Positions 1 through 9,875 are shown, counted from the first letter of the stretch. The stretch: 64,000 bases of DNA from JBEBSD01 sp040394475 (GCA_040394475.1 JBEBSD010000014.1:1-64000), one strand, 5' to 3'. A program made the numbers and translations. The notes: generated from the sequence alone by a model not told the origin.

Positions 1-2734
1 CGTTGGCCATTTCGTTGCGCTTGGTATGGGAAAAGATCTGCCCGCCTCTGCGAAAATCGATCAGGGCGCTAAGGCTTACGCCCTTGAAGGAGAACTCATT
101 GGTAACCCCTCCGAGGAAATCAGGCTGGATGTTGCCGAGGATGAATTTTTCCGTCGTCCGTTGGGGGGCTCCCGATGATGGGTTCAGGATGAGCGCCCCG
201 TCATCATTTCGCCGGTATTTGTAACCCACGATGTTTCCATAGGGCTGGCCGGGCCGGGCTTCAATGTTGGCATTGTTCTCCGTAAGCAGTGATAGCGACT
301 CCACACCGTCGTACAATTCCACCACCCTCGATTTATTGCGTGATAAGTTGAGAATAATGTTCCAGGAAAGTCCTTGTTTGTTGGCGAAGGGGCTTCCGGT
401 CAGCAATAGCTCAAAGCCCTTGTTGCGGATCTCGCCGGCGTTGATCATCCGGTCGTTATAGCCGGTCGTGGCGGAAAGGGGAAGGGGGACGATCTGGTTC
501 TTCGCAGTGGCATCGTAATAGGTAAAGTCGATCCCGATGCGATTTTTGAAAAGCCTGATATCCGCGCCGAATTCATACGAAGTCGTCAATTCGTTTTTGA
601 GATCGGTCAGCGGGATTCTCGATCCGATCTGGAGGAATTTCTGATCGCTAAAGCTGACATTGGAAAGGGAATACCCGGCCCTGGTCTGGTAGGGATTGGC
701 GTCTTTTCCTGCCTGCGCGATGGAGGCCCTCACTTTTCCGAAGGATAAAATACTATTGGAAAGGTTGAACGCGTCGGAAAAGACAAAGCTGGTGCTCACG
801 GATGGATAAAAGAAGGAATAGTTTTCCTGGCCGAGCGACGATGACCAGTCATTGCGGGCCGTAATATCGACGAATAAAACGTCCTTATACCCCAACTGAG
901 CCATTCCGTATACGGATTGAATTTCTTTCCTGGTCAGGCCGCTTCTGGGTACGACGTTGGCCGCGTTGCTGACGTGGTACACATTATCGAGGATCAGGTT
1001 GGTTCCGGTGAAGCCTGATACTGCCTGGTAGCGGCTCATCCTGTTGGCTCCCAGCGACACGCTTGCGGTCAGCGCCGGTGCCAGCTTCCCGTTGGCCGTA
1101 AGCAGCACATCGCTGTTGTCTTCTCTTACCTTCCAGTCCGTACTTCTTACCTGCCCTCTTAGCGTAGAGGCTCCGGTAGTCCCGATGCCTATGCGCTCCA
1201 TGCGGGTATCGCCGTAGAAATCCGTTCCGGTGCGTGCCTGCAGGCTAAGCCAGTTGGTGAATTGATACTTCGCCCGTATGTATCCCATCATCCGGTCTCT
1301 TTTGTCGTTGCTCAGAAACTCGTTTACAATCCAATAGGGGTTGTGCGGTGTACGGACGATGTAGTTGACCATCGAGCCGTCTGCCCGCTTGTAATCTTTC
1401 AGCCAATCCAGGTCCACATAGCGGGAGAGCAGGTTCAAAGCGGTCACCGGGTTTCCCCAGCCATTACCAAGGTCAGGCCTGTTTTGTCCCTCCTGTCTTA
1501 CGTAATTGACCCGTCCTTCGATGGACAGCTTTTTAGAGATCTGGGAGTTGAATGTCAGGCTGATGGTCTGGCGGTTCAGGGAAGTCGTGGGCAGGATGTG
1601 CTTGTTGTGCATGTCAGAAGCCGATAGCCTTACGGAGGTGGTGTTGTTCCCGCCTGACACCGCGATGGTGTTGGTATACGTCTGTCCCACCCGGTAAAAG
1701 TCCCGGATATTGTCGTCCGGCTGCGCCGTGTAGGCTACGGGGCCTTTTTCCGGCATCCCGGCCATCATGATCATCCGCCCGTCCATGGCGCCCCCCCAGT
1801 GGTCATACATGGAGTTCGTCCATAGCGGGTATTCCACGCCCTCATACGTGGTTTTTCCGAAGTCGCTGTAGGTTCCGCTGTAGCCGCCTCCCCATACGTT
1901 CTGGTAGCGCTGCAGCACGTTCGGTGTTTCGAATGTGGTATTGGAGTTAAAGTCGATCCCCAGCGCTTTCTTGGTAGTACCTTTTTTCGTCGTGATCAGG
2001 ATAACGCCGTTGGCGCCCCTTGCCCCGTAAAGAGAGGCGGCGGCGGGTCCTTTCAGCACGGTTACCGTCTCTACATCGTCAGGGTTTACGTTGCCTATGC
2101 CGTCGCCATAGTCTTTTCCGCCGGAGTAGGAAGCACCGTCGAGGGTTTGGTTATCGATCGGCACGCCGTCGACGACATAAAGCGGCTGGCTGCTTCCTGT
2201 GAGGGAGCTCCCTCCGCGGATCACCACATAGCTCGATCCCCCGGGGCCGCCGGCAGAGTTGTTGATGTGAACACCGGCAACCCTTCCTTTCAGAGAGTTG
2301 GCAATGTTGGTTTCGCGTGCTTCGGTCAGGGAACTTCCTTGCACCTCCTGGGCAGAATAGCCAAGCGCCTTTTTTTCGCGTTCTATTCCAAGCGCAGTCA
2401 CCACTACTTCATTCAACGTCCTGACATCGGTCTCCAACGTAACCTCTATCACGCTTTGATTCCCAACCCGTACTTCTTTGGATAAGAACCCGATAGAAGA
2501 AAAGACGAGAACAGTATTCTGGTGCGAAACGGAGATTTGATAGTCCCCTTTTGCATCGGTGGAGGTGCCGGTGGATCCTCCCTTAACGGTCACGTTAACA
2601 CCGGGTATGCCCTCGGCGTCTTCGGAGACTACTTTGCCGCTTATGGACCTTTCCTGGGCAGCCGCTTTCCCGATTACGGCCGGGTGGAACAGGGTTAAAG
2701 CTAAAAAGTAAAGTAAAAGTAATTTGGGTTTCAT
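1..2734 (-). CDS. SusC/RagA-family TonB-dependent outer-membrane receptor (3' end outside window)
   Basis: Outer-membrane receptor that imports oligosaccharide-sized ligands using TonB energy, normally with a SusD partner. I translated 911 codons from the ATG at 2734 to the window edge without a stop. After a signal peptide (cleavage near residue 27, ending AAAQ) comes a CarboxypepD_reg-like domain beginning ISGKV (residues 30-110), then the TonB plug with the family signatures NEVVVTALG, LKGRVAGVHI, QPLYVVDGVPID and SLYGARGANGVILITTKKG, then barrel strands. It lacks the N-terminal STN domain seen in the receptor at 36265, so it is probably not controlled through FecR. It lies downstream of the EamA and DeoR genes on the same strand, 224 bp after the transporter. 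The SusD partner would lie beyond the left edge. The family is certain; the ligand is unknown. Confidence 0.93.
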   Translation of the reverse strand, partial: MKPKLLLLYFLALTLFHPAVIGKAAAQERSISGKVVSEDAEGIPGVNVTVKGGSTGTSTDAKGDYQISVSHQNTVLVFSSIGFLSKEVRVGNQSVIEVTLETDVRTLNEVVVTALGIEREKKALGYSAQEVQGSSLTEARETNIANSLKGRVAGVHINNSAGGPGGSSYVVIRGGSSLTGSSQPLYVVDGVPIDNQTLDGASYSGGKDYGDGIGNVNPDDVETVTVLKGPAAASLYGARGANGVILITTKKGTTKKALGIDFNSNTTFETPNVLQRYQNVWGGGYSGTYSDFGKTTYEGVEYPLWTNSMYDHWGGAMDGRMIMMAGMPEKGPVAYTAQPDDNIRDFYRVGQTYTNTIAVSGGNNTTSVRLSASDMHNKHILPTTSLNRQTISLTFNSQISKKLSIEGRVNYVRQEGQNRPDLGNGWGNPVTALNLLSRYVDLDWLKDYKRADGSMVNYIVRTPHNPYWIVNEFLSNDKRDRMMGYIRAKYQFTNWLSLQARTGTDFYGDTRMERIGIGTTGASTLRGQVRSTDWKVREDNSDVLLTANGKLAPALTASVSLGANRMSRYQAVSGFTGTNLILDNVYHVSNAANVVPRSGLTRKEIQSVYGMAQLGYKDVLFVDITARNDWSSSLGQENYSFFYPSVSTSFVFSDAFNLSNSILSFGKVRASIAQAGKDANPYQTRAGYSLSNVSFSDQKFLQIGSRIPLTDLKNELTTSYEFGADIRLFKNRIGIDFTYYDATAKNQIVPLPLSATTGYNDRMINAGEIRNKGFELLLTGSPFANKQGLSWNIILNLSRNKSRVVELYDGVESLSLLTENNANIEARPGQPYGNIVGYKYRRNDDGALILNPSSGAPQRTTEKFILGNIQPDFLGGVTNEFSFKGVSLSALIDFRRGGQIFSHTKRNEMAN

Positions 2735-2958
2735 AATAAGAACGGTTTCGTAAGAAATAAATCTTTCGTTTATTGTTGTTACAATATTAATGGATTGTTT
2801 TTAGAATAATTAAATAATAAAAAACTTTTTTTTCATTATTATTCGAAATGTTGTTTCAAAAGCAAAGGGTTGTCCGTTGTGCTGCTATGCTGCCGGCAGC
2901 GTCCGAGGATAAAATGAAACGCCGGAAATATTCCCGGAGTGTGCGGGTAAGGGGTGGG

Positions 2959-3816
2959 TCAGGCCATCAGAAACACAGCAATCAGGGCCAGAACAATGCC
3001 CAGGGAAAGGAAAGCGCCGGGGACAACGGAATAGACGAGAAGTGATACGGCAACCGTTATAATCGGGGAAAGCGCCGTTACCGGAGATACTACAATGGCT
3101 TTTCCGTAGCGATAGGCGTAAACAAGCATCAGCGCTCCGAAGGCATTCAGGGATTGGATCAAAAATGCCGAGTACGCGCCGCTGCTTCCCCAGTTGATGG
3201 GGCGGGAGAAATCGGTGATGCCGATGGCGAAGGGGATCAGGAGCAAGCCGCTTATCGTCATAAAGAAGAAAATGCTCTCGGCCTCTACGGCGTCATTTGC
3301 GGCTTTCATGAAGTAGCCCTGCGCACCCCACATAAAAAATACCAGCATGGAAGAGAAGAGCCATCTGAAATTATCGACTGTCTGGTCTGCGGGGTCCTGA
3401 TAAGAAAGAATGAAAATGGCGAAAAGTGACAGAACTATTCCGGACCACTGACGGAATGAGCCGCGTTCTTTCAGGAAAACAGTCGAAAAGACAATGGTAA
3501 CAATGGGTGAGAGGGATATGAGGGGAAAAACGATATAGGCCGGGCCTGTCTCCAGCGCCCTGAACAAAATCAACTGGCCTCCGGCGCCCAGTATGCCGAT
3601 CAAGAGGCCGTATATGACTGATTTTCTACCCATATCGACCCGCCATTTCACGAGTCGAAGTGCATACAATGCGCAGGGGATCATGGTGATTGACCAGGCG
3701 CAATAGCCGAGTGTCGCGGGAAAGCCGGCTTTTTCGGGGGTTTCGATAAAGGCGCCCCATATGCCCCAGAAAACTGTAGTGATGGTAGCGTAAGTGATCC
3801 AGTTTTTGCTTTTCAT
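2959..3816 (-). CDS. EamA/DMT-superfamily membrane transporter
   Basis: Inner-membrane permease of the drug/metabolite transporter superfamily, about 285 residues with some ten hydrophobic segments in two EamA halves. Conserved features include the N-terminal FWGIWGAF helix, the LSPIVTIVFSTVFLKE segment closing the first half and the matching VSPVTALSPIITV in the second. A longer reading frame starts at 3879, but the ATG at 3816 begins directly at the first membrane helix and gives the usual family length, so I chose it. It follows the DeoR regulator gene (stop at 3889) by 72 bp and precedes the SusC gene, suggesting one leftward operon. Substrate is unknown. From context it could carry the sugar or amino sugar handled by the divergent AgaS/PfkB/aldolase genes; that is inference. 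Confidence 0.85.
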   Translation of the reverse strand: MKSKNWITYATITTVFWGIWGAFIETPEKAGFPATLGYCAWSITMIPCALYALRLVKWRVDMGRKSVIYGLLIGILGAGGQLILFRALETGPAYIVFPLISLSPIVTIVFSTVFLKERGSFRQWSGIVLSLFAIFILSYQDPADQTVDNFRWLFSSMLVFFMWGAQGYFMKAANDAVEAESIFFFMTISGLLLIPFAIGITDFSRPINWGSSGAYSAFLIQSLNAFGALMLVYAYRYGKAIVVSPVTALSPIITVAVSLLVYSVVPGAFLSLGIVLALIAVFLMA

Positions 3817-3888
3817 AGGGAGGTTAAGTGGAATAGAAGAAAGTTGGTAACAAGGCCGCAGCATGGCGCTGCTTCTCATAGGAAAGCG

Positions 3889-4668
3889 TCAGCAGATAAT
3901 GACCTGCACCCCGGCATTTTCCAGCCTTTTCTGCTCTTCGAAGTCGATTCCGGAGTCTGTAACGACTACGTCGATCTCTGAAACGGGAGCGATAAAAGCG
4001 AAACTGCGTTTCTGGAATTTGCTGGAATCTGTTACGACAATGACCTTTTTGGAGATGCCGATCATGATTTTGTTGAGGTGGGCTTCCTCGACATTGGGCG
4101 TGGATAAGCCGTATGCAGCGCTGAAACCATCTACAGCCAGGAATAATTTATCACAAAAGTACCCCCTGAAGCTATCCTCGGCAGTGGTTCCTACCAGCGA
4201 AAGCGAGTTCTTTCTTAAAAAGCCTCCGGGGACGATGACATTGGCGTCTTTATAGTCGGCCAGTACCTGCGCCACGTTCAATGCATTGGTAATGACAGTA
4301 AGGTTTTGAAAGGTAGAGAGGTTCCGGGCGATCTCCATGGTGGTGGTGCCGGAATCCAGTATAATAGTATCTCCTTCCTCTATCAATCCCGCGGCAGTCC
4401 GCCCGATACGCTCTTTTTCTTCGGAGTTGTGCTTGTTTTTGTCTGAAAGTGCAAAGTCCATTCCTACTCGGTCGACCTTAATAGCCCCGCCTCTGACTTT
4501 TATCAGTAAGTTTTTGGTTTCAAGCCGCCCGAGGTCATTCCTTATCGTAACCTCGCTTACATTAAATTCATTGCTGAGCTCATTTACGTCAACCTGGCCT
4601 GTTTTATTCAGTTTTTCCAGGATTGCGGTACGCCTTGATACGGTTGACTTGGTTATTGGATCTTTCAT
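3889..4668 (-). CDS. DeoR/GlpR-family transcriptional repressor (copy 1)
   Basis: Sugar-phosphate-responsive repressor of 259 residues. Residues 10-65 form the DeoR winged helix (VNELSNEFNVSEVTIRNDL recognition region). Residues 75-255 form the DeoRC sensor domain with GDTIILDSGTTTMEIA (phosphosugar-binding loop), TVITNALN, GGFLRKNSLSLVG and DKLFLAVDG. It is divergent from the AgaS-like gene at 4905 and heads the EamA-SusC strand, the usual place for a local repressor. Its closest relative in the window is the copy at 15747, alike over the whole length and identical in long blocks such as GLSTPNVEEAHLN. The pair brackets the eight-gene rightward operon. The effector is probably a phosphorylated ketose made by that pathway (inference). 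Confidence 0.92.
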   Translation of the reverse strand: MKDPITKSTVSRRTAILEKLNKTGQVDVNELSNEFNVSEVTIRNDLGRLETKNLLIKVRGGAIKVDRVGMDFALSDKNKHNSEEKERIGRTAAGLIEEGDTIILDSGTTTMEIARNLSTFQNLTVITNALNVAQVLADYKDANVIVPGGFLRKNSLSLVGTTAEDSFRGYFCDKLFLAVDGFSAAYGLSTPNVEEAHLNKIMIGISKKVIVVTDSSKFQKRSFAFIAPVSEIDVVVTDSGIDFEEQKRLENAGVQVIIC

Positions 4669-4843
4669 TTTCTTGTTTTGAGCAGATAGGTCTCTTATTT
4701 GGTTTGCAATATAACTAAAATAGCAGTATTGGAAACTTTTCCGATGTATTTGATGCTTTTTAGAAAGTTAATAGAGGTGTTTTTGTTTTATATAATAAGG
4801 TTATGGAATATTTCTAAACAAAAAAAATGTTAAAACCTTACGA

Positions 4844-4869
4844 TTTGGAATTTCTTCTCGCTAACTTTG
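4844..4869 (+). promoter_or_regulatory. Probable promoter of the AgaS-PfkB-aldolase operon
   Basis: TAACTTTG at 4862-4869 matches the Bacteroidota -7 element TAnnTTTG exactly and lies 35 bp before the GTG start at 4905. A TTTG at 4844-4847 could be the upstream element, but its 14-base spacing is shorter than the usual 19-20, so only the -7 box is convincing. The 236-bp divergent interval is AT-rich and also contains GGAAACTTTTCC (4731-4742), a small dyad that could bind the neighbouring DeoR repressor. Confidence 0.45.
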
Positions 4870-4904
4870 TTTCATAGAAGACAAAAAGCAAATTCATTAC
4901 GCAA

Positions 4905-6143
4905 GTGAATCCATTGGAAAAATCAACAGCAAAGGAGTATTTTGGGTATGATCCGGAATTCCTGGAAAGGAGGGGAGGCGCGTTCACCGCTTCTGAGATA
5001 CTGCAGCAACCCGCGCTATGGAAAGAGACATACGGTCTGCTCACACAACATGAACCGGCGCTAGCGGAATTTCTGCAAGCCATATACGAATATCACGATT
5101 TAACGATCATCATCTGTGGCGCGGGCACATCAGCCTATATCGGGACCATCCTTCAGGGGTCTTTTCAGCGGCATTCGGGTAAGAGAACCGTAGCGGTCTC
5201 CACCACTGATCTGGTGTCTCATCCGGCCGACTATTTCCTTGCCGGTACGCCGACGCTGCTTATCTCTTTCGCACGCTCGGGCAACAGTCCCGAGAGCGTA
5301 GCCAGCATCGATCTGGCCAACCAGCTGTGCAGCCGGGTTTTTCACCTGGTGATTACCTGTAATCCTGAAGGGCAGCTAGCGGGGGCTACGGCTTCAAGGG
5401 ATAACTGCTACCAGTTTTTTATGCCGTCAATGGCTAACGACAAAAGCCTGGCCATGACAGGGAGCTTTACGTCTATGCTGTTGGCGGGTATCCTTATCTC
5501 CAGGCTGAACAGCAAACGCATCACACAGCTCCAGGTGGAGCAGCTAAGCTTTTACGGACGTTCTATTTTTAAGGAATTCGGCCTTGCATTGAAGACGGTT
5601 GCGTCTATGGATTTCCAGCGGACTTTCTTTCTGGGCTCTGGTCCTTTCCAGGGAGCCGCAAGGGAATCGCAGCTTAAGGTACAGGAGCTTACCAACGGGA
5701 TCATCATGGGGGGATATGATACATTTCTCGGTTTCCGTCACGGGCCTAAAGTCGTGATAAACCCCTCCACGTTAATTGTATATCTTTTTTCTAACAGCGA
5801 CTATGTGGCACAGTACGAAAACGACCTGGTAGCCGATATTAACCGGGGGGCCAAGGGGATCTACCAGATAGGGATCGCCGAATCGGGCATTACTGAAGCT
5901 TATACCGGGCCACTGGATATGATGATACGGTTGCGGGGGGAGGAAAAGCTATGTGAAGACCTGATTTCGGTATGCAGTGTACTCCCGGCACAGATAGTCG
6001 GGTTTCATAAATCTCTTCATCTGGGGTTAAATCCGGATTCTCCCTCGCTTTCTAATACAATCACCAGGGTTGTGGAGGGGGTGAATATCTACCCTTATGT
6101 CACGGCGCAGCAGACGGCTGCCAGGCAAGGGCTCTTCCAATAA
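4905..6143 (+). CDS. agaS: AgaS-like SIS-domain sugar-phosphate isomerase/deaminase
   Basis: Cytoplasmic ketose/aldose-phosphate isomerase, 412 residues, with two SIS domains. Residues 72-80 (GAGTSAYIG) and 121-134 (SFARSGNSPESVAS) are the phosphosugar-binding loops of the AgaS group, whose E. coli member converts galactosamine-6-phosphate to tagatose-6-phosphate. The second SIS domain contains the GSGPFQGAARES loop and FRHGPK. The start is a GTG; no in-frame ATG lies near it. It is followed after 50 bp by a PfkB kinase and then a class II aldolase: the isomerase, kinase and aldolase steps of a tagatose-type pathway. Family assignment is firm. Whether the substrate is galactosamine-6-phosphate, another amino-sugar phosphate or a plain aldose phosphate is not shown by the sequence. 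Confidence 0.88.
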   Translation: MNPLEKSTAKEYFGYDPEFLERRGGAFTASEILQQPALWKETYGLLTQHEPALAEFLQAIYEYHDLTIIICGAGTSAYIGTILQGSFQRHSGKRTVAVSTTDLVSHPADYFLAGTPTLLISFARSGNSPESVASIDLANQLCSRVFHLVITCNPEGQLAGATASRDNCYQFFMPSMANDKSLAMTGSFTSMLLAGILISRLNSKRITQLQVEQLSFYGRSIFKEFGLALKTVASMDFQRTFFLGSGPFQGAARESQLKVQELTNGIIMGGYDTFLGFRHGPKVVINPSTLIVYLFSNSDYVAQYENDLVADINRGAKGIYQIGIAESGITEAYTGPLDMMIRLRGEEKLCEDLISVCSVLPAQIVGFHKSLHLGLNPDSPSLSNTITRVVEGVNIYPYVTAQQTAARQGLFQ

Positions 6144-6193
6144 AGATCCGGTGAATTGAACCTTTACTCTGTGGGGATCAAAAGCGTTTCCGA

Positions 6194-7144
6194 ATGAAAA
6201 ATTACGATATACTGGTTGTCGGCGAACTGAATGTCGACCTGATTCTCAACAAAATAGACATGTTTCCGGTGTTAGGCCAGGAAATCCTCGCCAATGAAAT
6301 GACACTGACCCTGGGAAGCTCCGCGGCCATATTCGCAAGCAATGCCGGATTTTTAGGAAACCGTGTTGCTTTTGCAGGCAAAACAGGAAATGACCTTTTC
6401 GGTGATTTTATCATTGAAAGGCTTGCGAGCAAAACGGTAGATACTACCCATGTGATCCGCGATCCTCTGGTTGCTACCGGGGCTACGATTGCCTTCAATA
6501 TCAAAGAGGAGCGGGCGGCGGTGACTTACCAGGGGGCTATGGCCGGATTGATCCTGTCGGATATCCCGGAGGGGCTGTTACGGCAATCGAGACACCTGCA
6601 CTTCTCTTCTGTTTTTCTTCAGCCCGGTATACGGGCCGACATCCCGGCTCTTTTTGAAAAAGCCCGGCAACTGGGGCTTACTACTTCTTTTGATCCGCAA
6701 TGGGATCCCCTCAACCAATGGGACCTGGATCTGGACCTGATACTGCCCTACGTGGATATTTTCCTGCCCAATGAATCGGAACTCTTTAAGCTTACCCGTA
6801 CCCAAACCATCGAAGAGGCGATAGAAGTGCTGCGGCCCTTCGGCTGTATCTCGGTAATAAAGCAGGGAAGAAAGGGCTCTACAATAAACTATAACGGGTA
6901 TACGCAGTTTCAGCGATCCTTTGTCAACCCCGACGTGGTCGACTCCATTGGCGCCGGCGACAGCCTGGCTGCAGGCTTTATACATGAGTATCTTAAAGAT
7001 TCCCCGCTGGAGGTCTGCCAAAACATCGGCAACCTGATGGGCGCTATTTCTACTACCGCGCAAGGGGGAACGACCGCATTTGAGAATTTGGAACAGGTAC
7101 GCAATCTCTCGCTCAACAAGTTTGGTTTTCGCTATGACAATTAA
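6194..7144 (+). CDS. PfkB-family carbohydrate kinase (tagatose-6-phosphate kinase-like)
   Basis: ATP-dependent sugar or sugar-phosphate kinase of the ribokinase/PfkB family, 316 residues. It opens with DILVVGELNVDLIL and has GxxAxxxA-like packing (GSSAAIFASNAGFLG, 41-55). The second signature DSIGAGDSLAAGF (250-262) contains the anion hole and the catalytic base Asp256. In the operon it sits between AgaS and the aldolase, which argues for phosphorylating a ketose-6-phosphate at C1, but PfkB kinases also act on unphosphorylated sugars and I cannot tell these apart from sequence alone. Its last 11 bases overlap the aldolase start at 7134, so the two are probably translationally coupled. Confidence 0.88.
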   Translation: MKNYDILVVGELNVDLILNKIDMFPVLGQEILANEMTLTLGSSAAIFASNAGFLGNRVAFAGKTGNDLFGDFIIERLASKTVDTTHVIRDPLVATGATIAFNIKEERAAVTYQGAMAGLILSDIPEGLLRQSRHLHFSSVFLQPGIRADIPALFEKARQLGLTTSFDPQWDPLNQWDLDLDLILPYVDIFLPNESELFKLTRTQTIEEAIEVLRPFGCISVIKQGRKGSTINYNGYTQFQRSFVNPDVVDSIGAGDSLAAGFIHEYLKDSPLEVCQNIGNLMGAISTTAQGGTTAFENLEQVRNLSLNKFGFRYDN

Positions 7145-7973
7145 GGAACGATTGAAAGATGCCCGCCGCAATGGCTATGCCGTGCTTGCGACCAATTTTT
7201 ATAACTACGAAACACTGGTGGGTATCGTGAGCGCTGCAGCAAAACAGAAATCGCCGGTAATCCTTCAGCTGACAAAGGGCTCAATAGAATATATGGGTCT
7301 TCACGTGGCGGTGAATATGGCCAGGACCGCCCTCAGAGCGTATCAGGTGGAAGGGTATCTGCACCTGGATCATTCCGATTCGGTCGCACTTGTACAGCAA
7401 TGTCTCGATGCGGGGTTTGATTCTGTGATGATCGACGCGAGCGAGAAGCCGGTGGAGCAGAATATAGCCGTCTCAGCGGCGGTGGTGCGGCTTGCAGAAG
7501 CTTACCATGCAAACGTAGAAGCCGAATTGGGCTATGTCGCCAAGCTGGGACAATCCCGGGAAACACTGGCCCTGACAGATCCGGACGAAGCCGCCTTTTT
7601 TGCGGAACAGACCGGGATCGATCTCCTCGCTGTTGCCATCGGAAATGCACACGGGTTTTATACCCGGAGGCCTCAGATTGATCTCGAAAGGCTTGCGCTG
7701 ATCAATGCGGTCACGCCTGTTCCGCTGGTGCTGCACGGAAGTTCCGGGATTGATCCGGAAACCTTACAGGAAACGATCAAACGGGGGATCTGCAAGGTGA
7801 ACCTGGCAACGGAAATCAAAAATGCTTTTATGAAATGCCTGCAACTGGATCTGGCGGGTACTACCGATATTGATCTGCGCACGGTATTTCCTCCGGCCAT
7901 ACAGGCTGTTTCCGAGCTTGTCGGCGATAAGCTCAAATTAGTCGGGCGGGGGGTACCTTCCTATTATCTCTAA
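7134..7973 (+). CDS. Class II (zinc) fructose/tagatose-bisphosphate aldolase
   Basis: Cleaves a ketose-1,6-bisphosphate to dihydroxyacetone phosphate and glyceraldehyde-3-phosphate. Using the ATG at 7134, which overlaps the kinase stop (TAA 7142-7144), gives 279 residues, typical of GatY/KbaY-type enzymes. Visible active-site residues are Asp79-His80 in HLDHSD, the acidic EAELG segment (130-134), His173 in GNAHGFY and His201 in LHGSSG, which form the catalytic Asp and zinc ligands of the family. VNLATEI near the end holds the phosphate-binding loop. A longer frame from 7080 would extend deep into the kinase gene and adds no conserved sequence. With AgaS and PfkB it completes a three-step route into glycolysis. 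Tagatose versus fructose specificity is undecided. Confidence 0.9.
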   Translation: MTIKERLKDARRNGYAVLATNFYNYETLVGIVSAAAKQKSPVILQLTKGSIEYMGLHVAVNMARTALRAYQVEGYLHLDHSDSVALVQQCLDAGFDSVMIDASEKPVEQNIAVSAAVVRLAEAYHANVEAELGYVAKLGQSRETLALTDPDEAAFFAEQTGIDLLAVAIGNAHGFYTRRPQIDLERLALINAVTPVPLVLHGSSGIDPETLQETIKRGICKVNLATEIKNAFMKCLQLDLAGTTDIDLRTVFPPAIQAVSELVGDKLKLVGRGVPSYYL

Positions 7974-7989
7974 AACAAATGATGTCGCT

Positions 7990-9852
7990 ATGAAGGGAAA
8001 AAAAATCGGCGCGTGCCGGTGCCTGGTGGGAAAAACGCTGCTATTCGTCCTGGCCGGGTTATTATCAGGCGCCGGGAGCGTATGGTCGCAGGAAGACAAA
8101 AGCCATTTCAGCAAAGCGTTCCGGGTGAAAAAGGATTATCGTATCTTTTTGCCCGGCGACTATCACAATAGCGGCAAAAGCTACCCGGTCATTTATTATT
8201 TCCACGGAAACAAAGGAGACCACCGCTTCGCTCTTGAAGGAGTTGCCCGGCTGGTAAACGACAGCCAGGCGATCCTGGTGGCCTGGAACGGACGCTCCGA
8301 CGACGCCGACCTGAGGCCTTACAATATCGGCTATCACTCCAATATCAACTACCCCAATAACTTTAAGGATTATTTCCCGGAGCTTGTCAGCCATATAGAC
8401 TCGTCTTACCGGACCCTCCCGGACCGGGCGTCACGGGCCATCATAGGGCATAGCATGGGGGGATTCATGTCATTTTATCTCGCGGGGAAGTATCCGCATC
8501 TGGTCGGTACCGCGGTGAGTTCCAAGGGTTCTCCCGAATTTTTTGTAGGGTCCCCCGAAAATCACACCTTATATAGTATACGGCATACATTTTCAAATCT
8601 CCACGGGGTCAGGCTTCGTTTTCATAACGGCACGGAGTGTGAATTAAAACACCTTAACCATGAAGTGCACGAGGGCGCCTTGCGTGAGCCGGGGCTGGAC
8701 TACGAATATAAAATTTTCGAAGGACCGCATAAACTACTCCCGGATCAGTTTGCAGACGCATTCCGGTTTGTGCTGGAATCATTTAAGTCACCTTTACCGA
8801 AGCCTGCAAGATGGAGCCACGCCGACCTGTACCCGGATTTTGAAGTTTGGGACTATCACATAGAAAGCAACCTTGCCGAGCCTGGCTATATCGTGCTTGA
8901 CGGCGTCACCGATACGGGTCTGACCGTCAGGACCAGAAAATGGCTGCCGGATGGCAGTAGTATTCCCGGCGTGACTATTAAGGTCACGACGGCGCCGCTG
9001 TACGTTCCGGGGAAACAGTACGTAGTCGTTGATTATGATATTCAGAAGAAAACAAGGGTTGTGTCGCCTGTTACAAGCGACTCTTCAGGCCGGATCCGTT
9101 TTGCCGTTGATCACCGGGATCATAAAATATCCATTGCCGAAAGCGGGGCGACTGCAGGAATTGCTTTGACAGGACATTCGTTTGATGGCAACGGGCGGTT
9201 TCTCGCCACACAAAAGGAAGGTTTGCTCACCGTGAGTTTGGTTAACCTGGCCGATCGTGATAAAAGCGAGCTGACGATCCGGCTGTCGACAGTCCATCCT
9301 GATGTGACCATTCTGGAAAATACGGTGGAAGGCCTGAAGGCGGCTTCCGGCAAGCTGCTGGACAACGGTTTTAAGATAAAAGTAAAAAACGCGCCGCCTC
9401 CTGACGGGGCGCCACATTATGTAAGGTTCAGACTCGCCGTAAGCGATGCTGCGGGCCAGACCTGGGAAGAGGATTTTGACGCCCCTGTATTTTATAACGT
9501 CCCTGAATTCGATGATATCGGTGTGGACGACGGGGATAGCGAGATTTTCGGCAGCGGAAACGGCAATAACATAGCCGAGCCCGGAGAACGCATAGCGGTA
9601 TACCAGGTCAGCAACCGCACCCGTCTTTATTACGACGATCCCTGCGTATGCAATGAAAAGCTTGTAGATGAATTGCAGCCTGATAAATGGGGAGATGGCT
9701 ACGCGCTGTCTTCCGTCGTCCAAATCACGGAAGACTGCCCGCCGGGCCATAGCATACGCTTCCTGGCCAGCTATGAGAACAAGGCCTGGAAAACGATCAA
9801 CAGGAAAGTTACCTGGGGGTATTTTTACCTCACCGTGGGTGAAAAGCAATAG
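7990..9852 (+). CDS. Secreted alpha/beta-hydrolase esterase with C-terminal beta domain
   Basis: Exported protein of 620 residues. A signal peptide (hydrophobic stretch 16-34) precedes an esterase/PHB-depolymerase-like alpha/beta-hydrolase domain at about 40-270. It shows the oxyanion region YYFHGNKG and nucleophile motif GHSMGGF (Ser155), with a candidate catalytic His in the EGPHK segment near residue 247. The rest (about 275-620) is predicted beta-rich and not recognised by me; it contains GSGNGNNIAEPGE, a loop resembling those of Ig-like surface domains. It follows the aldolase by 16 bp and so belongs to the same operon. Role by inference: removes ester groups from the sugar substrate outside the cytoplasm. 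Esterase fold is likely; substrate unknown. Confidence 0.78.
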   Translation: MKGKKIGACRCLVGKTLLFVLAGLLSGAGSVWSQEDKSHFSKAFRVKKDYRIFLPGDYHNSGKSYPVIYYFHGNKGDHRFALEGVARLVNDSQAILVAWNGRSDDADLRPYNIGYHSNINYPNNFKDYFPELVSHIDSSYRTLPDRASRAIIGHSMGGFMSFYLAGKYPHLVGTAVSSKGSPEFFVGSPENHTLYSIRHTFSNLHGVRLRFHNGTECELKHLNHEVHEGALREPGLDYEYKIFEGPHKLLPDQFADAFRFVLESFKSPLPKPARWSHADLYPDFEVWDYHIESNLAEPGYIVLDGVTDTGLTVRTRKWLPDGSSIPGVTIKVTTAPLYVPGKQYVVVDYDIQKKTRVVSPVTSDSSGRIRFAVDHRDHKISIAESGATAGIALTGHSFDGNGRFLATQKEGLLTVSLVNLADRDKSELTIRLSTVHPDVTILENTVEGLKAASGKLLDNGFKIKVKNAPPPDGAPHYVRFRLAVSDAAGQTWEEDFDAPVFYNVPEFDDIGVDDGDSEIFGSGNGNNIAEPGERIAVYQVSNRTRLYYDDPCVCNEKLVDELQPDKWGDGYALSSVVQITEDCPPGHSIRFLASYENKAWKTINRKVTWGYFYLTVGEKQ

Positions 9853-9875
9853 GGATGTTGTAAAGGTCTGCCGGT

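Noticed and set aside
6578..7171. Minus-strand frame of 197 codons across the kinase
   Set aside because: Complementary to the PfkB gene; no similarity to any family.
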